From the NCBI GenBank assembly GCA_947623455.1, contig OX392527.1:29194201-29258200 (forward strand): a stretch of 64,000 nt of DNA, in the 5' to 3' direction. Numbering within the stretch: position 1 is the stretch's first letter; each line of letters starts with the position of its first letter. A program made the translations under genes and the position numbers. Below are positions 53,785 through 64,000 of the stretch, in pieces. Source of the DNA: Mimachlamys varia (Eukaryota; Mollusca; Bivalvia; Pectinida; Pectinidae). The notes beneath the pieces were generated by a model, which saw only the letters and a list, made by a program, of their open reading frames with translations, was not told the DNA's origin and made no database searches.

Positions 53785-54835
53785 TGGACACCCTGATGCA
53801 ACTCCTGTGTATACCACTCGACACCCTAATACGACTCCTGTGTATACCACTCGACACCCTAATACGACTCCTGTGTATACCACTCGACACCCTGATACGA
53901 CTCCTGTGTATACCACTCGACACCCTGATACGACTCCTGTGTATACCACTCGACACCCTGATACGACTCCTGTGTGTATACCACTCGACACCCTGATACG
54001 ACTCCTGTGTATACCACTCGACACCCTGATACGACTCCTGTGTCTACCACTCGACACCCTAATTCGACTCCTATGTGTATACCACTCGACATCCTGATAC
54101 CACTCATCTCTGTATACCACTCGACACCCTAATACGACTCCTGTGTATACCACTCAACACCCTTATACGACTCCTGTGTGTATACCACTCGACACCCTAA
54201 TACGACTCCTGTGTATACCACTCGACACCCTAATACGACTCCTGTGTATACCACTCGACACCCTAATACGACTCCTGTGTATACCACTCGACACCCTGAT
54301 ACGACTCCTGTGTATACCACTCGACACCCTGATACGACTCCTGTGTATACCACTCGACACCCTGATACGACTCCTGTGTGTATACCACTCGACACCCTGA
54401 TACGACTCCTGTGTATACCACTCGACACCCTGATACGACTCCTGTGTCTACCACTCGACACCCTAATTCGACTCCTATGTGTATACCACTCGACATCCTG
54501 ATACCACTCATCTCTGTATACCACTCGACACCCTAATACGACTCCTGTGTATACCACTCAACACCCTTATACGACTCCTGTGTGTATACCACTCGACACC
54601 CTAATACGACTCCTGTGTATACCACTCGACACCCTAATACGACTCCTGTGTATACCACTCGACACCCTGATACGACTCCCGTGTATACCACTCGACACCC
54701 TGATACGACTCCCGTGTATACCACTCGACACCCTGATACGACTCATCTGTGTATACTACTCGACACCCTGATACGACTCCTGTGTGTATACCACTCGACA
54801 CCCTGATACCACTCCTCTGTGTATACCACTCGCCT
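53785..54835. repeat. 33-35 bp minisatellite, ~31 units, with 404-bp higher-order copy
   Basis: Unit ACTCGACACCCTGATACGAC followed by TCCTGTGTATACC; some units have CTGTGTGTATACC (35 bp). The variant pattern, including the odd CATCCTGATACCACTCATCT unit, recurs exactly 404 bp later (for example 53859-54107 versus 54263-54511), so a block of about 12 units was duplicated as a whole. Frames on both strands come from the repeat. Confidence 0.93.
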
Positions 54836-55387
54836 GTTGGTATTATTCACCTCATCAATTTTGTTTTTAAAGACTTGAACGGTTTTAATATGACTTACTT
54901 TATACTGTGTAATATATGGTACATATAGCTCTTCTGTCCGCTATGTATAATGTATTTATTGGATGTGTGCCTGAATCTAACATTTGGCGTTAATGCTAGA
55001 TACGTACAATATACATGTGTTTAAAGTTGTTTTGGACAGGGAACATGTCTGTTATATACGCTCCACATGTGTTTTAAACGCATTTCTACCACAAAAGGTG
55101 TTTTTTTTTCAATTCTCAGGGTATCAAATAATCAAACAATCATAAACAACTGTTGAATAACATTTCTGTTTATACAACATGTGAAATAAACTCTAAACGC
55201 ATTTTGATTGGCTGACATGGTGAACTTTCACTGGATTGACGTCATTTGCGGATAGTTGATGCCGTCATCATTTGGCTGGGAAACACGATCCGATATGTTT
55301 ACGTCCATATTGTCCACTGTTCATTTATATTCATTTCAGTGAAATACTGCTGTTTTCGGTCGAAATTGTGGTAGAAACATATCACAC
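54836..55387. other. Non-coding stretch
   Basis: No gene seen. Contains GACGTCA-type blocks near 55240. Confidence 0.35.
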
Positions 55388-55542
55388 AACGAGTGGTTGT
55401 TGGATATGGAATTATTTTTCTATCATTAGTTAATTTTTAAAAGTTTCAAAAAACACCCCGCTAAAGCTCGTGTCCTTTGTAACTTTTGAAAATTAACCAA
55501 CTCGAGTGAAATAAATACCATATCCACCAACACTTGTTTTGT
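55388..55542. repeat. Inverted repeat, ~60-nt arms
   Basis: CAACGAGTGGTTGTTGGATA at the left mirrors TATCCACCAACACTTGTT at the right; GTTAATTTTTAAAAGTTTC mirrors AACTTTTGAAAATTAAC. The short centre contains CCCCGCTAAAGCTCG. Confidence 0.75.
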
Positions 55543-55578
55543 AACCTCCATACATGTATAAGGTATATGAATCGTTGA

Positions 55579-55818
55579 AGATTACTGTAAACCAAATTAT
55601 TTTTCGCTGCGACTTAATTTCGCGTTTTCATACGAAACGACTTGTTTTGCGGCGATTTAGTTTCACGATAAATACGATTATAAATCCTATGTACAATAAC
55701 GTACAGTTCCATACAGTTGGCATACTTCTGATTGAAACTATTTTGCTGCGATTATTTTTCGCGAATTTTAATCAACCAGGAAATACGCACGCGAAAATAA
55801 GTTGGTTTACAGTAATCT
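55579..55818. mobile_element. MITE with AGATTACTGTAAACCA ends, 240 bp
   Basis: Ends AGATTACTGTAAACCA and TGGTTTACAGTAATCT are perfect inverted copies, extended imperfectly by ATTATTTTTCGC/GCGAAAATAAG. The interior repeats TTTTCGC blocks. No frame. A miniature element of a type I recall as frequent in molluscs. Confidence 0.82.
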
Positions 55819-57445
55819 AAAAGGAACCAATTTGTATTATAACTGATATCACGTGTTATAGGAAACATAATGAAATGATTCTCTATGTTAACATCTGCTT
55901 TACAGCTTCGTACACAATCAGCAGTACGGTATCCCTGTAGTCCTGGGATAGGGCCATGTTGTTAGAGGTGACAGATGTGGCCACTCTTTGTAGTGTTGGG
56001 GATTTGTTGGGTGGCGGGACAAAAAAAATGACCGAAATACTGCACGCGTTCTCCCTACTTCCTTTGGGCTAAGTGTTTGCCCAAAGCCGGGATATATATT
56101 CACAAATTCTAAAAAATTGTCTTTGTTATTCTCTACTCAACATTCAGCATTCAGGACAATCGTACTGTTGTCAGCTCAATATGTGGGTTAGGAGTAGAAT
56201 AATACATCTAGCTGCCTTCGACGTAGAAGTTAGGGGAGGAGCATTCGTATTATCACCAGAAGGTAAAGATCAATACATACACGGAGACATGCCCTTGAAT
56301 CACCTTGTCTATTTATCGGTCGTGAAAACAGGAATTCAAAGAAAAAGTGGTTGCAACGAACATGATAACCTAATACGCTAAATCTATGCCCGCCCAAGTA
56401 CCGAAAAAACTTTGGCGGAGACAAAAAATAATTTAATAAAAAGTTATTTGTGATTAGTATTTGACCATCTGTGGCACTTAATGACAATATTTGGGGTCGG
56501 TATGTTTATCTATCATCACCTAAATAATATATTCTAAAATATGTGTCCAGCCCTTTTGATTATTTAGCTCAGACATCAGTTACGTCACTAAAGTTTGTTA
56601 GCTGTACTAGGTAATGGAAGACGTTACAGAGGGCAGCAGTTGTATTGAACAAAAAGTAACCTGAATACTATATATAGACTTTCTTTTCAAATTTACCTTG
56701 CGAGTAAGACGTTAAAGAATTCAAAACATTTGTATTCAGCGGTTTGCGTGTATATTAGAGACCTGTAGCCGATGTGTGATATTTCAACACTAGTTTAAAT
56801 CTGATACATCTCTACAGGTCTGTTGTCAAAGCAAGGGCATGCGGTTCTCTGTTTCGCATGTGAAGACGTACAGCAATCGCATGCAACGGTTATTACGTAA
56901 TTTACCAAGATATATAGATGCTAATTTTGAGAAGCATATGGATTTTATATGTAATCATAGTGTTTTTATTCAGAGGGTTGAATCCCAAAAAAAAACATCC
57001 TTCATGTAACATATTTATTCATGTGCCGCGATTCGAATACAAATTCCACGTTCAGGTGTAAGATATGTGCATGCCCATGTTAAGATACCTATGTAAAGAA
57101 AATCCCTATTCCTGTCGTTTGGACATTTAGGGCTAGATCTTCACTTGCCACGTACGTTGCGGCCATACTATTTTCTTTTTTTTTTAAAGAAACCCTATAA
57201 TCATTATTATCTCACCCTTTTAATTAACCTTCTCTACTTTTACATATATGTAACCCACCAGCCTCGTTCTCTTAAGATTAACTCTTTCTATTTTACAGAC
57301 ATGCATCTTTTCGCAGTGTGACAAGCTTATATAAATGCGAGTCGTAACGACACTTCTACGTAAACGTAGGCCTAATTGATAAGATTCTTACGTTATTGAC
57401 CAATAGAGTATATCCACAGATCGTCATCAAAGCACTTGTTTATTT
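55819..57445. other. Non-coding stretch
   Basis: No supported gene over 1.6 kb. The frames at 55918, 56073 and 56230 overlap one another on both strands and lack any domain. Confidence 0.4.
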
Positions 57446-57602
57446 AAGGATTAAAGTTTCTTTCTGGTGGTTTTATCAAAGGATAAAGTTCAGTAGGATA
57501 TCGATAGTTGGAATGGAACGCGAAGCGTTCCATGAAACAACTATCGATATCCTACTGAACTTTATCCTTTGATAAAACCACTAGAAAGAAACTTTAATCC
57601 TT
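57446..57602. repeat. 157-nt hairpin
   Basis: Arms of about 70 nt are almost perfectly complementary: AAGGATTAAAGTTTCTTTCT... with GGATATCGATAGTT, and the mirror. The centre is GGAACGCGAAGCGTTCC, itself a perfect small palindrome. A related fragment, AAAATAAAGTTCAGTAGG, lies at 58040. Confidence 0.9.
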
Positions 57603-60429
57603 ATATTTACTGTCCAGACCTTATATTCCCACGTGTAATTATTTCTTTAATCAGATAGTATGATACTTACTGTGATGAAATCAAACAGTATCGTTATGTT
57701 TCGGTAGACTGTTGAAACAGCCGCCTTATGAGGTGACGAACTCCCGCGAAATTTCAGTCAACAAGTAAACAAAAAAGTTCCAAAAGATTACATCTTTTTA
57801 TTGTTATTTTTTCACATAAGTTCATATATAAACAAACCATATTGTCTTTGTTACTGTTATTGTATTTAAAAAAACCCATTAAAATGCTTCTTATTAATTT
57901 CTTAAATAAATTAACACATACTACGCGGCAGGATATTGACCGACTCAGTAAAGTAGTGACGCGGCCTCGTGTTCAAATCGTAACGGAGTGTATTACTGCG
58001 CGCTGCGCCAATAGGCGCGTGATCCACTGATTTTATCGGAAAATAAAGTTCAGTAGGCATTCGTAGAAATGTATAGGCAATATACTATCGATTCCAAACA
58101 GACTGTAACTATTTATCACTATTATATTAATTTAATGTTGTATGGCAATAATAATAATACAGCATTAAGTTTAAGAATAATATATACATGTACATTTGTA
58201 TATAGAATCTTTATGTGTTTCCCTTCCTGTTCCATGAGATTTATGAAAAAAATAAATTGTCACGGGTTTTGTAAACATGGAATGAAAACTAGTGGAAGAT
58301 AGATCATGTTATCACATTATCAATTTTTATACATTGAAATGTAAAACATCGCAAATTTCGGTATTTTGACTCCAGAGCGAAAATCTATGTTATGTAATTG
58401 CCCTAGGCGTGACGTCATAAGGACAATTGGAAATAATGACCAATCACAAGGCAGTTAGGTCATATAACACATTTGTAAAATATGCCACGGGTATATTTTC
58501 ACTTTATAAAATGGCAATCATGTGTCATTTTAACACAATACAGGCCTATTATCAATACAGTGTAGTCCAATGGATAAATGATAATGGGCCTTTGTGTAAA
58601 CTTTATTTATTTTAGAAAACTTGAAACAAGTTTATAACTTATATTAATCACTCTTTAGTCTCTACTTAATTAAAGTATAATATATTTAAAAGGACTTGCA
58701 CAACTAAATCAGTCTATCACCTTTCAAGTGTTTCATATGATTGTAGTCCCTACCGAAAATTTGCTCCGGCAAAGTACAGTGCTTCCGAGTTATTTAAATA
58801 TGTAATTGTTGACATATTCTACATTGAATGAAATCGGTAGATATTTAACTTTCCAAGAATGTATACTTATGGTAAATTTTGATATGTGATAGCGGATTAA
58901 TATGGGGTGAAACGACCGGGGGTTTTTCCATCCCATTTCACTGGTTTGATTCCAGTTGTCCAAAGCAGACGCACGAAGCGAGCTCAAACCACGAAATTCC
59001 TCATAAAAGGCCATTTGAAGCCCTTTTCATGTTTGTAGACCTATATGGGAATCTATATATTTGTCACTAGTGTTGAACTTTAAATAGAAAAAATAATTAG
59101 CTCGAAAGCTTAGGAATAACATAAAAGTACATTATTTAGTTGTGCGAGTCCTAAAACAAATCTCCGTTATATTCAGAGGTATTAACAGGTTAACACATAG
59201 CAATGTGTAAATGATATATAAATTGGGTGAATTATTTGAACTAAAAGTATATTACTAGCTAAAACAAAGATGTCGAAACCCCATAAACAGTCAAGCACAA
59301 CTTGAAAAGATGGTCATTGTATATAGATTCTATGGTGCACCACCTAAATCTAGAGTAAGCCTGTAGAGTAAGAGTTGCGTCCCTTTATGTGTGTTTGTAA
59401 ATTTTGTTAAATTAGGTCTTATGTTGTCCAGGTTATTACCTTAAAGTTCCCTCGTTCATTTGCCTTAGTTACCGTAGATGTAAGGTAAATATATTCATAT
59501 CTGTTGGTGTGTATTGAAGCTTGAATATGTTTGTCTTAAATCCGTGACAACTAGATAGAGCTATCAAAACAGAAACAAGAACGCGGATTGCTATCGGTGA
59601 CCTACTTCGAACAAAGCATAGTACGGATTGCGAGCCTTTCCCCTCTCTACTTACTTACGTTTTACGGAGGTAACGGTTGTAATGAACGGTCGATCACTCA
59701 GTCATTCTTTGTCGATGTTGTGAATTTTAAGTAAAAAGTAGCCTGTTCATATTCTATATAACCCTGAATTGAGGGCAAAGTCACGCCAATCTGGAACGGA
59801 TTTCCTTGTTGTATCTAATGAATGAGACGGTGACGGATAGTACGGATCGGAATAAAATCCGTATGGTGTACTTGAGTTGTTTTTGTTCGGGAAACACACT
59901 ATAGTCGCGGCTACATTTGTCATAATTAAACTATAAACAGTTAACATGGTCATATATTATCATATCAATGTTATTGATAAATTAAATAAAACTAGGTCTA
60001 GTTATACAATGATCGAATATATAGTGTGTACCTCTTACAAGTATATCAAATTAATTGTGTTGGTCACATACACAAATATCTTCATTTAGTGGAAACAATC
60101 TTCATGTTTTATTACTTTTTCAATTCATATTTATGTATTTATATCTTTCTGAGTGAACAAGTCCATTACATAAAATGTGTTACTATAAATATAAACGGAA
60201 CTTCGTGCAAAGAGTAGCATATATATACTATGACCTTACAAACACGTCATACATGTACTCCATCGGCGTTCCCCTGTTATTTCCGGAAGGTTGAGCAATT
60301 CTTTTTGAGTAATTTATTTTTAAACGTTTCATAGTTATAATCAAACAGAATGACCAGAGGCCTATAAAAGGAAGACTATTTCACCATTACACCATCTGGA
60401 GAGTGAATCCGGAAGTGTTTAATCCAATA
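57603..60429. other. Non-coding stretch, nothing recognised
   Basis: AT-rich DNA without a domain-bearing frame or structured repeat, apart from a fragment related to the 57446 hairpin near 58035. Confidence 0.4.
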
Positions 60430-61579
60430 CAGTGGCGGATCCAGGGGGGTGTCACTGGCGCACGTGACACCCCCCTTTCCTTGATCAGGATTTTATTTAG
60501 TAGTGAAATATAAGACCACACTGATCTTGTGACACCCCCCAGCACTGTTCAGTGTACATGTGCACACTGAATCCTTTTGCACACATTTTTTCTGGGACTA
60601 GTGGTAATTGTTCATTCAATCTATTACTCTGTCCAAGCCACACACCAAGCCATCCAAAAGGATTATGAATTCTGTGTTGACTATATAATTGACACTAATT
60701 GATATCTCCACCCCAGCATCAATTAACTAATTGATATCTCCACCCAGCATCAATTGACATGGTCAGTGAACCATGACAATGTTTACAAGAATGACCACAG
60801 GTACAGAAATGTATACAAGCCTCATCTCTACCTGTGGAAGGACATTTGACATTGTTTAGTGCTTAGTAATTATCTGATACAGATAAGCTTATTAAAGAAT
60901 CGCATACATGTAGAATACATAATAATTATAAGATACAGTGTTGTTTAAACATAAAAAACATTCATTAGTGTCTAGACATATTTGGCTTATGATTGAGACC
61001 AAAATATTCCTTGAGTATAATTGGATTACATTTGATAATTATTTTTGTCTTCTTTGATACATAAAACAAAATGCTTTATAGACTTCTTTCTATAAATTTT
61101 CTACTTTCATAAGAAATATCAATTTATTTTTAGTGTGTATTTAGTAAAACTTTTAAAGTTTGGAACTTCGCTTCCGTTTCATTAAGAATAAAAAGGATAA
61201 GGTCAAATCAAAAATCACATTCTATCAAAAATGGAGTTTCATCATGCATTTCTTCCATGTAGAGGTTTTTATTGTCCGTTTCTATAGTTGTGAGAAAGTC
61301 ACGCCAAGAAAAGGTCATTAGCACATAAAAACATGTATGTAAATAAGCATTACAGTATATTATGTATTTGCAGTGTTCATCACTAGTGCAACTTAATTTA
61401 TAATTTTAATTGCAAAATTAACTGCAAATTGTCAGAGACGTTTATATGTCTCTGATATTGTATTTGAACAAATTTATTTGTTAAAACAACATGATGTGGT
61501 TAAGACTGCATTTGCTGCAAAATTAACTTGAAATATGAAATTGTGACACCCCCCTGAAAAATTTCTGGATCCGCCCTTG
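60430..61579. mobile_element. Non-autonomous hAT-like element, 1.15 kb
   Basis: Left end CAGTGGCGGATCCAGGGGGG and right end TCTGGATCCGCCCTTG are inverted. Both ends also carry GTGACACCCCCC, and the left end forms a hairpin (GGGGGGTGTCAC and GTGACACCCCCC). Flanked by CAATA at 60425-60429 and 61580-61584. No transposase frame; interior AT-rich. CAGTGG-type ends suggest hAT, but the visible duplication is 5 bp. Confidence 0.82.
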
Positions 61580-61584
61580 CAATA

Positions 61585-63678
61585 TATGGCTGACGTCTAA
61601 AAGTCCGCTCTTAAAAATACACAGACTAAGAAATAGATCTACATATATGTATATAGTTCGTGATTGTTCTCAAAAGGGGCCAATTTATCCAGTATACTGT
61701 TCTCGATATGTATGCAATTTGTAACATTTGTCAACGGTACGGAAGTAAAGGATGTACACCTCTGATAAAGTCTCACGGCATGGGACATGCATTTACGGAA
61801 AGTCCTCAAAACTTCACGGTTTTTTAAAAATCGGTCGGTGAACCATTTTCCCTTTATTGTTTACTAAAGTTTTACGAGACTCTATGATGTTATCAGCGAT
61901 AAATCACGAGATTATCTGATTGGCAGGTTTATGTTAGGCGTTTGGGCCAGATTGGGCCTATCAGCAAGCCAGTAATGTGTTTCTGAAGGGTTTCAATGGG
62001 AACTTCTCAAGTCCGCATATCATATATTTGTACGTACTTTTGCAATTTGTCTCATTTTGGTGCTTATCTTGTAAAGTGTGTGTTGTCTTTTTAGTATGTT
62101 CGGGTGACCGTTATGTAGGTAATTTGCTACTTTCCATATGTTAACGTTATTTACCTCTCAGTTAACTGTGTTTGGATTGGTTTGTTATGTTCATTTTTTG
62201 TTAAATGTTGGATCTTTCTTTACACTTGAACTAATCAGGAGTAAATAATTGATAGAACAATAAAATATGATTGTTATAATTACTGTAACGATTAAAGGAG
62301 ATGCATTGTACCTCCTTTGGGATAAAGGACTTACAATTACCACCAAATCAAATTGAATATTGAATCAATCATTTATTACCGTAGCTTTTGTAGCAACACA
62401 TATCAGATTTGAAAAAAAGTACGAAAAGAAATCAGGATCAGGAAGCAACTTCCGTTACAGGTGTTGAGAAAATATTAAATGTATATGGTATAAGTACCTG
62501 GTAATATTGAGAGATATTCGAATTCGAAAGCGCCTTTGAGACGAGTCCGGTGTCATAATTAACACAGTATAGAACAAAAAAGAGGATGAGTAGCGAATAT
62601 GCATTTTAAGTGAAATCAAATGATAAAATCTGTAAATTACAGCTCAGATATAATTCGGAATAGAAATTAACTTTTTCATTTGAAAATGTCCTGAAACACT
62701 CCCTGACTCACACATCCATTTAATGTAAACCATTATTGAAATTTTGAATCAGTAAATTTCCATTCCTTCAGTCGTACTTTTAAGTTCATTTTAAAAGCAG
62801 CATAAATGTATTTGTAATTTACCGTACCCACTTGGTACCCCCACAACCCATTTTTAGTCGAACCTTTACCTTAGTTTATTTTCCGCATGTTATGCAATAA
62901 CAGTCAATTGAACGAATTCAGAAGGTAGCAATCCAGTAACCCGGGGCCTACAAAAAAGTCCTACAGACACTAATAACTGTAACACAACACCAAGTCATGT
63001 TGGTGACCAACTCTCGTCTCCTGACTCCGTAATCTACTCAGGTATATGGTTATACAGGTACAAAATCGTGATAATGGCATCGATCAAGTAAGCGATTAGA
63101 AATTAACTCTTATAAAACATATCTCAGAATTTACATACAGTCCTAACAGGAACCCGGCACAGGGGACGCGGCAGTACACGAGTCCCCACTGAACTTTGAC
63201 ATGTTATAGTCATTTTTATGACAGTCTTTCTGTTTGATTTACCTGGCTGTCCGTGTTTGTTTACCTGGGAACCTTGTACGTGATATGCATAAAATGACGG
63301 AGTTTTGTTCCAGAATGAGCGTCATGTTAGGTGTTTGGGGACTTAATATGGTACCTGGTAACCGTCAGATGGGGTTCACAATCTGGGTACAAAATATGTT
63401 TATTTCTCATTCTACGAGTTGTCCGTCCTTAAAAACGACCTAGCACGTGACGAACGAAGATCAACATTTACATTGAGAAGATTAACATTAACCAAATATA
63501 ATGAATCTTTTACAAATCAGTAAGACGATTTAAAAAGTATTCATATTGGAAATTAAACAGGCGTTGTTTTGGTTTGTTCTTGACTAAACGCAATACGGAA
63601 AAGCAAACATTGCTGATCTATTCCTCAACTCTTTGCCTCTAACAATTCGTTCGCTAGACCATAACTCATCGACATAAT
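61585..63678. other. Non-coding stretch
   Basis: No supported gene over 2.1 kb. The 69-codon frame at 63234 shows no recognisable domain. Confidence 0.4.
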
Positions 63679-63706
63679 ATAATATATATATATATATATA
63701 TATTAA
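63676..63706. repeat. (AT)n microsatellite
   Basis: Alternating AT run of about 25-30 nt (ATATAATATATATATATATA and on). Confidence 0.85.
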
Positions 63707-63792
63707 AGCACTTTCTCGTATTTTTGACGATAGAGACTATTCACAATTTAATTTCTTCTGATCGATTTATATATCAAATACGTCATGCCTAG

Positions 63793-64000
63793 ATGATGAG
63801 GCTACACGTGGAGTAGATTGTGTGATACAGGGAATTATGGTGTGGATGATGAGGGCATTATGGTTTGGATGATGAGGGCATTATGGTTTGGATGATGAGG
63901 GCATTATGGTTTGGATGATGAGGGCATTATGGTTTGGATGATGAGGGCATTATGGTGTGGATGATGAGGGTATTATGGTTTGGATGATGAGGGCAATATG
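63793..64000. repeat. 23-bp tandem repeat running off the window
   Basis: Unit GATGATGAGGGCATTATGGT plus TTG, about nine copies with a few substitutions, the first ones decayed. Continues past the right edge, so its full length is unknown. Confidence 0.9.

Noticed and set aside
53499..54806. Many 60-165 codon frames on both strands
   Set aside because: All fall in the 33-35 bp minisatellite; repetitive translations with no start context or domain.

Overview
This is a eukaryotic nuclear window, AT-rich and repeat-dense, most likely from a bivalve mollusc. Split genes have GT-AG introns. There is a Tc1-type transposon with a mollusc-like transposase. Several repeats are of the kind familiar from bivalve genomes: degenerate 140-160 bp monomers, a GGACGACGGACGCC tail followed by a GCTCA...TGAGC hairpin, and ATTACTGTAAACCA miniature elements. 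Species cannot be fixed from the sequence alone.

Layout. At 1-4.4 kb is the 3' end of an unidentified membrane-protein gene on the + strand; its last exon carries a 60-bp coding repeat that continues past the stop codon. At 5.8-10.4 kb is a transposon-rich stretch: an intact Tc1-like element (6094-7643), a 70-nt hairpin, and a ~420-bp foldback element. At 11.2-28.0 kb is a complete ten-exon SLC5 sodium/solute symporter gene (+ strand, predicted 675 aa), related to the SLC5A6/A8/A12 multivitamin and monocarboxylate transporters. At 28.8-29.6 kb is a long inverted repeat. At 30.4-41.8 kb is a nest of segmental duplications (four copies of a ~1.1-kb unit) with a Mutator-like foldback element and a hAT-like element inserted, both with target-site duplications. 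At 42.6-44.4 kb is an element with TTAA-flanked inverted termini. At 49.3-52.2 kb on the - strand is a 955-aa protein with about 21 C2H2 zinc fingers in a single coding exon. About 0.6 kb upstream of it lies an orphan exon, absent from long-ORF lists, that encodes one more canonical finger. At 53.8-54.8 kb is a minisatellite with a 404-bp higher-order duplication. From 55 kb to the end there are only miniature elements, palindromes, a second hAT-like element and a 23-bp array at the right edge.

The most unusual feature is in the SLC5 gene. Tandem arrays are seeded at its own exon/intron junctions. The end of exon 1 plus its 5' splice site is repeated in 42-bp units, then apparently in about 68 units of 43 bp. 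The end of exon 8 plus its 5' splice site is repeated about 26 times in 33-bp units. The 3' splice site of exon 6 is repeated about four times in ~26-bp units. The gene therefore carries close to a hundred decoy splice sites beside a handful of real ones. In the exon-8 array each decoy GTAAG is followed within the unit by its complement CTTAC, so the decoys could mask themselves in RNA. The junction repeats are read directly from the sequence; any effect on splicing is inference.
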